A stretch of DNA of 36,963 nt from contig JAGALK010000074.1 of NCBI GenBank assembly GCA_017625255.1, positions 1 through 36,963 on the forward strand, written 5' to 3'. This DNA comes from Lachnospiraceae bacterium (GTDB lineage Bacteria > Bacillota > Clostridia > Lachnospirales > Lachnospiraceae). The notes below the pieces were generated by a model. That model was not told the origin of the DNA. It was given only the letters and a program-made list of their open reading frames with translations, and did no database searches. Below are positions 24,766 through 32,351 of the stretch, piece after piece (the first letter of the stretch is position 1; each line of letters starts with the position of its first letter). A program made the position numbers and the translations under genes.

Positions 24766-25650
24766 ATGGATCAGGCAGAACAACTTAGAAATGTAATAAA
24801 ACAAAAAAATTTAGCATCTACATCTGGGAGTGCCCGTGTGGTAACTATTACCAGCGGAAAAGGTGGAGTAGGAAAGTCAAATACCGCTGTAAATATGGCG
24901 GTATGGCTTAGAAAAATGGGAAAAAAAGTCATTATATTTGATGCTGATATAGGTCTTGCCAATGTGGAAGTGATGCTTGGGGCAATTCCGAAATATAATC
25001 TTACAGATTTGATATACAAAGGCAGAAATATAAAAGAGATTGTTACTTGGGGACCGATGGATATTGGTTTTATTTCTGGTGGTTCTGGTATTGCAAGTTT
25101 AAATAATCTTTCAAAAAATCAGTTGTCTTTTTTGGTGCATAGTTTGGAAGAGTTAAATGAAATGGCAGATGTTATTATTGTAGATACAGGTGCAGGAATT
25201 TCAGATTATGTTCTTGAGTTTGTATTGGCAAGTCCGGAGATTTTACTGGTTACAACACCAGATCCAAGTTCTTTGACAGATTCATATTCCTTGTTGAAAA
25301 TATTGCATCGCAATCCATTTTTTTCTAAAGAAAACACAAAAATTCATGTAGTAGTAAATAAGGTACATCGTAAGGAAGAAGGAGAAGCAATATTTGCAAA
25401 GCTGAATTCTGTTGTTGGCAGATTTTTAAATGGAGATGTAAATTTTATTGGTATGATTCCACAGGATTCGGACATGGATATTGCCGTACGAAGTCAGAAA
25501 ATCGTTTCACTTGAGAAGCCAAATGCAATTTCTTCAAGAGCATATGAAGTGTTGACAGGAAATTTTGTGAATGGTGAAAATAAACAAGCGGCAATGCGTA
25601 AGGGTATTACGCAGCTATTTTCTAGTTTTTTATCTCGAAAAAGTAAATAA
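24766..25650 (+). CDS. flhG: FlhG (YlxH), MinD-like ATPase for flagellar number
   Basis: A 294-residue MinD/ParA-family ATPase that limits flagellar number and works with FlhF. The deviant Walker A SGKGGVGKSNTAVNMA has Lys at position 37, with IFDADIGLANVEVMLG (switch region) and VIIVDTGAGISDYVLEF as hydrolysis segments. The N-terminus MDQAEQLRNVI resembles the FlhF-activating helix of FlhG (DQA-x-LR). ATG follows AGGAGGAC. Confidence 0.95.
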   Translation: MDQAEQLRNVIKQKNLASTSGSARVVTITSGKGGVGKSNTAVNMAVWLRKMGKKVIIFDADIGLANVEVMLGAIPKYNLTDLIYKGRNIKEIVTWGPMDIGFISGGSGIASLNNLSKNQLSFLVHSLEELNEMADVIIVDTGAGISDYVLEFVLASPEILLVTTPDPSSLTDSYSLLKILHRNPFFSKENTKIHVVVNKVHRKEEGEAIFAKLNSVVGRFLNGDVNFIGMIPQDSDMDIAVRSQKIVSLEKPNAISSRAYEVLTGNFVNGENKQAAMRKGITQLFSSFLSRKSK

Positions 25651-25663
25651 GTGAGGAAAAAAG

Positions 25664-26398
25664 ATGTTTGGGAATTTGATTCAGTTAGGGGAAAAGGTTG
25701 ATATTCGGTTAGTACAGCAGGTTGAACAATCAGAAAAAACAGGAGTATCTCCTCATGTTTATAAATGTCAGGTGACAGATATTACAGATGAGGGTGAAAT
25801 AGAAATTACAATGCCAATTGAAAATGGACGATTAGTACTTCTTCCTTTGGGAATTCGTTTTGAATTTGTTTTTTATACTGCTAATGGTATATATCATAGT
25901 ATTGGGCAGATAAAAGAAAGATATAAACAGGAGAATGTACATATGATGTTGGTTCAGTTGCATTCTCAGCTGAAAAAATTTCAAAGAAGAGAGTATTATC
26001 GTTATCCATGTTTGATGAGTACTCAGTTTTATGCAATATCAAAAGAAGATGCAGAAACTAAAACTGCAGATCAGATACTCGAGGATTTACGGGGAGATGA
26101 TTTTTATGAAAAACAAAAACCTGTAACCATACATGATTTGAGTGGTGGTGGAGTAAGACTGATAGGGGAAGAAAAAATTGAGACAGACAGTTACATTTTA
26201 TTAAGTGTGCGTCTATGTAATGAAAATATTGACAAACAATATTTTTTAGTTGGACATGTATTAGATACTGATAGATTAGAAAATGATAAAACAAAGTTTG
26301 AGTCCCGTGTTCAGTTTGTTTTTGAGAATAATCGTATCAGAGAAGAGATTATTCGCTATATATTTGAAGAAGAGCGAAAAGAGAGACGAACAAATTAA
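25664..26398 (+). CDS. PilZ-domain cyclic-di-GMP receptor, YcgR/DgrA-like
   Basis: 244 residues. The N-terminal YcgR-like domain (about 1-100) is followed by a PilZ domain (about 105-235). Both c-di-GMP-binding motifs are intact: RxxxR at R109-R113 (RRREYYRYP region) and DxSxxG at D158-G163 (HDLSGGGVRL). Proteins like this act as motor brakes in E. coli (YcgR) and B. subtilis (YpfA/DgrA), lowering motility when c-di-GMP rises. An extra insertion (about 125-150) lies between the motifs. Position between flhG and cheB puts it in the motility operon. ATG follows GTGAGG. Confidence 0.88.
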   Translation: MFGNLIQLGEKVDIRLVQQVEQSEKTGVSPHVYKCQVTDITDEGEIEITMPIENGRLVLLPLGIRFEFVFYTANGIYHSIGQIKERYKQENVHMMLVQLHSQLKKFQRREYYRYPCLMSTQFYAISKEDAETKTADQILEDLRGDDFYEKQKPVTIHDLSGGGVRLIGEEKIETDSYILLSVRLCNENIDKQYFLVGHVLDTDRLENDKTKFESRVQFVFENNRIREEIIRYIFEEERKERRTN

Positions 26399-26412
26399 TA
26401 AAGGATGATAAT

Positions 26413-27483
26413 ATGAAGAAAAATATTTTGGTTGTCGATGACTCTGCACTCATGAGAAGGGTGATTTGTGATATAATCAATACAGATAGTACATTTCAGG
26501 CAGCGGATGTTTGTAAAGATGGACTGGAAGCCTACGAGAAATTGAAGCAGACACAATATGATGGTGTGATTCTTGATGTGAATATGCCTCGTATGGGAGG
26601 TCTGGAATTACTTGAAAAGTTACAAAAGGATGGCATTAAAGCAACAGTAATTATGGTTAGTACAGTAACCGTAAAAGATGCAGAGGTTACTATTCTTGCA
26701 ATGGAGCTTGGTGCAGTCGATTTTGTGACAAAGCCGACTAATATCATAGAAGCAAAAGGTGAAGCATTTAAAAGAGATTTGTTGTCGGTACTTTCAGCAG
26801 TATTAAAAACGCAAAGTTTGACAAGAAGCTTTAAAAGCGTACAGGAATCCTCTAAAAAGGTGGAACGAACTGTTGTAAAAAGAACAGCAGCTACTGCAAA
26901 AGGTGATAAAGTAGTTGCCTTGGCGTGTTCTACAGGCGGTCCTAAATCTCTTCAAAGTGTCATTCCTTTTTTACCGGGGAATCTGGATGCACCAATGGTG
27001 TTAGTTCAGCATATGCCGGCAGGATTCACAAAATCCATGGCGGATCGCTTAAATGAGTTGAGCAAGATATCTGTAAAAGAGGCAGAGGATGGAGATGTTT
27101 TACAGAAAGGTTGGGTATATGTAGCGCCTGGCGGTAAGCATATGGAGATTACAAGAACCCCTGATGGAAGACACAAAATCAGTTTAAATACGATGCCTGC
27201 AATTGGTGGATTAAGACCATGTGCAGATATTATGTATGATTCATTGAGAAAAAGTGGATTTAATGAAATTGTTTGTGTGGTACTTACAGGAATGGGTGCT
27301 GATGGTACAAAAGGTATTTTATCTTTAGAAAAATCAAAACCAGTTTATGTAATATCTCAAAATGCTGAAACTTGTGTGGTATATGGTATGCCGAAGGCAA
27401 TTTATGAAGCCGGCGTAGTGGATGAAGTGGTTCCGTTAACAGAAGTTGCAACAACAATTACCAAGAGAGTGGGGGTACAGTAG
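26413..27483 (+). CDS. cheB: CheB, chemoreceptor methylesterase/deamidase
   Basis: CheB demethylates chemoreceptors after phosphorylation by CheA. The N-terminal receiver has the phospho-acceptor D55 (VILDVNMPRMGG); a linker (about 130-160) leads to the methylesterase domain with catalytic S173 (ACSTGGPKSL), H200 (LVQHMPAGFT) and D297 (LTGMGADGTKG). Length 356 is normal. The partner methyltransferase CheR is not in this window. Confidence 0.97.
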   Translation: MKKNILVVDDSALMRRVICDIINTDSTFQAADVCKDGLEAYEKLKQTQYDGVILDVNMPRMGGLELLEKLQKDGIKATVIMVSTVTVKDAEVTILAMELGAVDFVTKPTNIIEAKGEAFKRDLLSVLSAVLKTQSLTRSFKSVQESSKKVERTVVKRTAATAKGDKVVALACSTGGPKSLQSVIPFLPGNLDAPMVLVQHMPAGFTKSMADRLNELSKISVKEAEDGDVLQKGWVYVAPGGKHMEITRTPDGRHKISLNTMPAIGGLRPCADIMYDSLRKSGFNEIVCVVLTGMGADGTKGILSLEKSKPVYVISQNAETCVVYGMPKAIYEAGVVDEVVPLTEVATTITKRVGVQ

Positions 27484-27484
27484 A

Positions 27485-29575
27485 ATGGATGTAAGTCAAT
27501 ATCTTGAGATTTTTATCGATGAAACCAGTGAACATTTACAGAATCTGAGTGACTGTATTATGACCCTGGAAAAAGAACCAGATAATAAGGACACAATTAA
27601 TGAAGTCTTTCGTGCTGCACATTCCTTAAAAGGTATGGCAGGTACCATGGGATTTAAAAGAATGCAGCATCTGACGCATGATATGGAAGATATGTTCCAG
27701 GAAGTGCGAAGTGACAAAATAAAAGTTACAAGCAAAATGATCGATATTCTTTTTGAATGTCTGGATGCATTAGATAAATATTTGGAAAATGTGAAAGAGA
27801 CATCAGAAGAAGGTACAGAAGATAATGAGGCAATTATCAAGGAATTGAATGATTTTATTGCCAGTGCAGAAGGAAAAGAAGCAACTAACAGCGAACCTGT
27901 AAAAGAAGAAACTCCAAAAGCAGAAACTGTTGCAAGAGAGAAGAAGTTTTTGGAAACTGAGCTTACAAAGGCTGAAAAAGAGTCTATATTAGTTGCTGAG
28001 CAGAATAATAATCGTGTATATGGTTTTACTGTATATATTCATCCTGATTGCTTGTTAAAAGCAGCAAGAGCATTCTTGGTGTTTAAGGCTGTAGAAGATT
28101 ATGGTGAGATTATTATTTATCGTCCAAGCTCTCAGGATATTGAAGATGAGAAGTTTGAACTTGATTTTACATTTTTTGTATCTTCTGCAGAAGCTTTGGA
28201 AAAGATTGTCAGTGCTGCAAAGTCAGTATCTGAAATTGATGCAGTAATTGCAGAAGAAGTAAAATATGATTTATACAATTCAAAAGAAGAGACAGCTGTT
28301 GGTTTTGCAGAAGCTTCAACAGAAGTGGCTGAGATTGCAGAGCCAAGTACTCAGATATCAGAAGCAGCCAAGAAAACTCAGCCGGCAGCAAAGAAAGCTG
28401 CTGCGAATAAACCGGTAACCAGCCGTACAGTTCGTGTGGATATCGAAAAACTGGATGCACTTATGAATCAGGTCAGCGAGTTGATTATTGCTAAAAACAG
28501 TCTTGTTTCTATCAGTACAACAGAGGGTGGTAATTTCCAGAATCAGGCATTCCATGAGCAGATTGAATACTTAGAGCGTATTACAACAAATCTGCATGAA
28601 TCTGTTATGAAGGTTCGAATGGTTCCAATCGAGAGTGTAGTAAATAAATTCCCACGAATGGTTCGTGATCTTTCCAGAAAGTTAAATAAGAACATGGAAT
28701 TATACATGAGTGGTGAAGATACAGAGTTAGATCGTACCGTAGTAGATCAGATCGGTGATCCATTGCAGCATTTGCTTCGTAATTCGGCAGATCATGGTTT
28801 AGAAAGTGCTGAAATCCGTAAATTAAGAGGAAAACCTGAAAAGGGTGCAATTTACTTAAATGCTTTCCAGGAAGGCAACAATGTTATCATTGAAGTAAGT
28901 GATGATGGTAATGGTATTGATACGGAAAAGGTAAAATCAAAAGCTATTGAGCGTGGCGTTATCACACCGGAGCAGGCAGAAGTAATGAGTCAGAAAGAGA
29001 TTATTAATCTGTTATTTATTCCAAGCTTTTCAATGGCAAAGAAGATTACAGATGTTTCCGGACGAGGCGTTGGACTTGATGTTGTTCGTTCCAATATTGA
29101 AGCTCTTGGTGGCGATGTAGAAGTAACCAGTAAATTGGGTGAAGGCTCTAAATTTACAGTACGACTTCCACTTACATTAGCAATTATTCAGGCATTGATG
29201 GTAGAGATTCGTCAGGAAAAATATGCAATTGCATTGGGCTCTATACATAATATCGAAGATATTCCGGTAAAAGATATTCGTTATGTAGAAGCAAAAGAAG
29301 TTATTCATTTAAGAGGTATGGTTATTCCATTGATTCGTATGGATAAAGTTTTGGATATTGAGCCATTAGCAGAAGAGCCTGAAAGCTTGACAGTTGTTAT
29401 TGTTAAAAAAGGTGACAATTATGCAGGTCTGGTTGTAGATAATTTAATGGGACAGCAGGAAATTGTTATCAAATCATTAGGTAAATTTATTAAAAATAAT
29501 AAGATTATTAGTGGTGCAACCATTCTTGGTGATGGTGAGGTTGCTTTAATCTTAGATGTAAATGCATTAATTTAG
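27485..29575 (+). CDS. cheA: CheA, chemotaxis histidine kinase
   Basis: CheA (696 residues) autophosphorylates in response to receptors and feeds CheY and CheB. Domains in order: P1 HPt with H46 (RAAHSLKGMA), P2 for CheY/CheB binding (about 178-262), P3 dimerisation (about 315-375), P4 ATPase with N-box (LLRNSADHGLE, about 430-440), G1 DDGNGID (about 473-479) and GRGVGLDVV, and P5 CheW-like (about 565-696). I chose the ATG at 27485 because GGGGGT (27471-27476) gives 8-base spacing. It starts two bases after the cheB stop. Confidence 0.97.
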   Translation: MDVSQYLEIFIDETSEHLQNLSDCIMTLEKEPDNKDTINEVFRAAHSLKGMAGTMGFKRMQHLTHDMEDMFQEVRSDKIKVTSKMIDILFECLDALDKYLENVKETSEEGTEDNEAIIKELNDFIASAEGKEATNSEPVKEETPKAETVAREKKFLETELTKAEKESILVAEQNNNRVYGFTVYIHPDCLLKAARAFLVFKAVEDYGEIIIYRPSSQDIEDEKFELDFTFFVSSAEALEKIVSAAKSVSEIDAVIAEEVKYDLYNSKEETAVGFAEASTEVAEIAEPSTQISEAAKKTQPAAKKAAANKPVTSRTVRVDIEKLDALMNQVSELIIAKNSLVSISTTEGGNFQNQAFHEQIEYLERITTNLHESVMKVRMVPIESVVNKFPRMVRDLSRKLNKNMELYMSGEDTELDRTVVDQIGDPLQHLLRNSADHGLESAEIRKLRGKPEKGAIYLNAFQEGNNVIIEVSDDGNGIDTEKVKSKAIERGVITPEQAEVMSQKEIINLLFIPSFSMAKKITDVSGRGVGLDVVRSNIEALGGDVEVTSKLGEGSKFTVRLPLTLAIIQALMVEIRQEKYAIALGSIHNIEDIPVKDIRYVEAKEVIHLRGMVIPLIRMDKVLDIEPLAEEPESLTVVIVKKGDNYAGLVVDNLMGQQEIVIKSLGKFIKNNKIISGATILGDGEVALILDVNALI

Positions 29576-29588
29576 GGAGGTGTCTTAG

Positions 29589-30053
29589 ATGGGAAATGCG
29601 ATTGAAGTTTCTGAAAAGGCTACAAAGCAGTATATCGTTGTAAAAATTGGAAATGAGCAGTACGGTTTAGACATCAGTTATGTTGATAATATTGTTCGTA
29701 TGCAGAGTATTACCAGAGTTCCAAAGGCACAGACATATTTTAAGGGAATTATTAATCTTCGTGGAGAAATTGTCCCTGTTATGAGTATCCGTTTAAAAAT
29801 GGAATTAGAAGATGATAAATTTACAGATGCATCCAGAATTATTATTTTGAAGATTGAAGAACAGGGAATAATCGGAATCATTGTAGACGAAGTAAAAGAA
29901 GTTGTTGAATTGGCTGCAGAAAATATCGATCATTCAACTAAGACAGCTAAGAATGATAAAAACAGTTTTATTAGCGGTGTTGGTAAAAATGGAGACGAGC
30001 TGATTTCATTGTTTGATATTAGTGCAGTTGTTGATGAATCTGAAAATATTTAA
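29589..30053 (+). CDS. cheW: CheW, receptor-kinase coupling protein
   Basis: A 154-residue single CheW domain (KQYIVVKIGNEQYGLDISYV ... RVPKAQTYFKGIINLRGEIV PVMSIR in two parts), of the length and pattern of classical CheW. It links CheA P5 with chemoreceptors. Ribosome site GGGAGGTG lies before the ATG. It directly follows cheA. A second CheW-type gene lies near rpsB. Confidence 0.95.
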   Translation: MGNAIEVSEKATKQYIVVKIGNEQYGLDISYVDNIVRMQSITRVPKAQTYFKGIINLRGEIVPVMSIRLKMELEDDKFTDASRIIILKIEEQGIIGIIVDEVKEVVELAAENIDHSTKTAKNDKNSFISGVGKNGDELISLFDISAVVDESENI

Positions 30054-30058
30054 GAGTA

Positions 30059-30089
30059 ATAGTGAGACTATTTCATGTGGTCTCACTAT
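30059..30089 (+). other. Intercistronic hairpin between cheW and cheC
   Basis: A perfect 10-bp inverted repeat, ATAGTGAGAC (30059-30068) and GTCTCACTAT (30080-30089), with an 11-base loop. No T run follows, so it is unlikely to be a simple terminator; it may stabilise 3' ends after mRNA processing or partly attenuate. Confidence 0.7.
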
Positions 30090-30124
30090 ATTCTATATAT
30101 TCCTATCGGAAAACGGAGGAAAGA

Positions 30125-30745
30125 ATGAGTAAATTTACATTGGAACAAGTCAATGAAATGTATGTTGATGTTTTAAGAGAACTCGGAAATATTGGTGCAG
30201 GAAATGCAACGACAGCGATTGCATCTATGTTAGGGGATAAAATTGATATGAATGTACCTAAGGTGGAGCTATTAGAAGCTTCTAAATTGGGGTCAGCGAT
30301 TTGTCCTGAGGATGAAATCATTGTAGGAATTTTCTTAGAGGTAATGACCGATATTGATGGTAGTATGATGTTTTTAATGAATATGAAATCTGCCCAGTGT
30401 CTTGTAAATAGATTGATGGGAAGAGATCCTGAATTTACAAAAGAGTTTGATGAGATGGATTTATCTGCTTTAAAAGAAATTGGAAATATTATAGCAGCAT
30501 CTTATCTGTCTGCATTGTCCATGATGACTAATTTAGTTATAACTCCATCTATTCCATATATTGCTGTAGATATGGCAGCATCAATTTTAAGTGTTCCAGC
30601 AATTCAGTTTGGACAGTATGGAGACAATGCGTTGTTAATAGAAACTGAATTCGGAGATGATGTGATGATTAATGGATATTTTATCTTGATGCCGGAGCAG
30701 GATTCATATGGTAAGATATTAACAGCACTTGGTCTTTCAGTATAA
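30125..30745 (+). CDS. cheC: CheC, CheY-P phosphatase
   Basis: 206 residues with the two CheC active-site signatures, E19-x-x-N22 (LRELGNIGAGNATTAIA) and E118-x-x-N121 (ALKEIGNIIAASYLSAL). CheC dephosphorylates CheY-P and is stimulated by CheD, with which it forms a complex in B. subtilis and Thermotoga. I chose the ATG at 30125, which has CGGAGGA upstream; a longer in-frame start at 30062 would lie in the hairpin and has no ribosome site. Confidence 0.95.
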   Translation: MSKFTLEQVNEMYVDVLRELGNIGAGNATTAIASMLGDKIDMNVPKVELLEASKLGSAICPEDEIIVGIFLEVMTDIDGSMMFLMNMKSAQCLVNRLMGRDPEFTKEFDEMDLSALKEIGNIIAASYLSALSMMTNLVITPSIPYIAVDMAASILSVPAIQFGQYGDNALLIETEFGDDVMINGYFILMPEQDSYGKILTALGLSV

Positions 30746-30756
30746 GGAGCAAATAC

Positions 30757-31242
30757 ATGAGTCAGGTTATAAGAGTGGGCATGGCGGATTTGAATATATG
30801 CAAAGCGCCTGATACAATAACGACATTAGGACTCGGTTCCTGTATCGGTTTGACCTTTTATGATCCTGTTGCTAAAGTTGGTGGCATGGTACATTATATG
30901 TTGCCGGATAGTACGCAAATGAGAAATAACAGTAATATTGCTAAATTTGCAGATACAGGAATAGATGAACTTCTTAAAAGAGTTTTAAGTGCAGGTGCCA
31001 ACAGAAGCCGTCTGGTAGCAAAAATGGCAGGTGGGGCAAAGATGTTCGAGGTAAGTGGCATGTCCAATGTCGGAAATATTGGTGAGAGGAATGCAATTGC
31101 TGCCCGAGAAAAACTAAAACAATTAAATATACGACTAATTGCAGAAGATACGGGGCTTAATTATGGTCGTACGGTAGAATTGCATTGTGAGACAGGCGAA
31201 TTTTATATCAAATCTGTCGGTAAGCCGTTAAAAGTTATATAG
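30757..31242 (+). CDS. cheD: CheD, chemoreceptor glutamine deamidase
   Basis: A 161-residue CheD with the catalytic Cys29 (LGLGSCIGLTFYD) and His46 (GGMVHYMLP), the two key residues of the deamidase. CheD converts receptor glutamines to glutamates and binds CheC to raise its phosphatase activity. ATG at 30757 follows AAGGAG. Lies 11 bases after cheC, matching their known partnership. Confidence 0.96.
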   Translation: MSQVIRVGMADLNICKAPDTITTLGLGSCIGLTFYDPVAKVGGMVHYMLPDSTQMRNNSNIAKFADTGIDELLKRVLSAGANRSRLVAKMAGGAKMFEVSGMSNVGNIGERNAIAAREKLKQLNIRLIAEDTGLNYGRTVELHCETGEFYIKSVGKPLKVI

Positions 31243-31266
31243 GCCTCTGACAATGGAGGAATGAAA

Positions 31267-31545
31267 ATGAATACAAAGCTGTTACCGGCAATATTAGCAC
31301 TTGTGGCCGGTTTTATAACATGTGTAATGTCGTTCGCACAGAATGTAGACATTGATATTTTTACAAAAAGATTTATAGTTGTTTGTGTAGTTTTTTTTGT
31401 TATTGGTATAGTGATAAGAATTATAATTGACATGAATTTCAAAGAAATGGCTGCTGAAGAAGCTTCAGAAGATTCTAAAGAAGAAACTGAAGGCGAAGAA
31501 TCAGAAGACGCTGAAGAAAAGGCAGTTGGGGAAGAGGAAGACTAG
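31267..31545 (+). CDS. Small two-helix membrane protein with acidic tail, unknown
   Basis: I do not recognise this family. The 92 residues hold two hydrophobic helices (about 4-23 and 34-54) and a very acidic C-terminus (over half E or D from about residue 58). I chose the ATG at 31267 because GGAGG (31255-31259) is 7 bases upstream; the ATG at 31261 is too close. It lies between cheD and sigD, where B. subtilis has no gene. It might be membrane-associated and tune SigD or stator function; this is speculation. Confidence 0.75.
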   Translation: MNTKLLPAILALVAGFITCVMSFAQNVDIDIFTKRFIVVCVVFFVIGIVIRIIIDMNFKEMAAEEASEDSKEETEGEESEDAEEKAVGEEED

Positions 31546-31572
31546 TTCAGTATTTTGTATTGGGGGCTTGAA

Positions 31573-32337
31573 ATGAAGACAATGGAGAAAGAAAAATTAT
31601 GGGAATTGTATAAAAAAAATCCCACACCTGAAATACGCGAACAGATTATCCTAGAATATGCATCTTTAGTAAAAGTTGTTGCAGGAAGATTAAGTATGTA
31701 TCTCGGCTATAATGTAGAGTACGATGATTTAGTTGGCTACGGTATATTTGGTCTGATAGATGCAATTGATAAATTTGATGCTGCAAAAGATGTGAAATTT
31801 GAAACATATGCAAGTCTTAGAATTCGTGGTTCTATCTTAGATCAGATTCGAAAAATGGATTGGATTCCAAGAACTGTAAGGCAAAAACAGAAAAAATTAG
31901 ACGAAGCCATAAAGCAAATAGAAATGCGCACTGGTAAAAATGCCAGTGATGAAGAGCTTGCCCGAGAAATTGGTATATCGGATGAGGAATTATTAAGTTG
32001 GCAGTCTCAGTTAAAGGTAACAAATATTGTTTCACTGAATGAATATATCGAGCAGGGAAGCGAACCGGTAATGGATGCAAGAAATAATTCGCATTTTATT
32101 CAGCCGGAAGAAAAAATTCAGGAGAATGAGTTAAAACAGGTGTTGCAGGATACCTTAGAGCATTTGACTGAAAAAGAAAGACGAGTAATAGAATTATATT
32201 ATTACGAAGAATTAACATTAAAAGAAATCAGCAAAGTGCTTGAAGTTTCTGAATCAAGAATTTCCCAATTACATACAAAGGCATTGTTAAAAATGAGAAA
32301 GAAAATGGGAAGTTACATGGAAATACTGGTGGATTGA
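31573..32337 (+). CDS. sigD: SigD (FliA, sigma-28), motility sigma factor
   Basis: Sigma-28 for late flagellar, flagellin and chemoreceptor genes. Region 2 (EYDDLVGYGIFGLIDAIDKF) and region 4 helix-turn-helix (LTLKEISKVLEVSESRISQL HTKALLKM in two parts) are clear. I chose the ATG at 31573 because GGGGG (31562-31566) lies 6 bases upstream, giving 254 residues as in B. subtilis SigD; a TTG at 31555 would add six. Being distal in a very long operon, its level would depend on read-through from upstream promoters, the mechanism that underlies motile/sessile bistability in B. subtilis. The anti-sigma factor FlgM is not here. Confidence 0.96.
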   Translation: MKTMEKEKLWELYKKNPTPEIREQIILEYASLVKVVAGRLSMYLGYNVEYDDLVGYGIFGLIDAIDKFDAAKDVKFETYASLRIRGSILDQIRKMDWIPRTVRQKQKKLDEAIKQIEMRTGKNASDEELAREIGISDEELLSWQSQLKVTNIVSLNEYIEQGSEPVMDARNNSHFIQPEEKIQENELKQVLQDTLEHLTEKERRVIELYYYEELTLKEISKVLEVSESRISQLHTKALLKMRKKMGSYMEILVD

Positions 32338-32351
32338 GAGGGGAGATGAAC

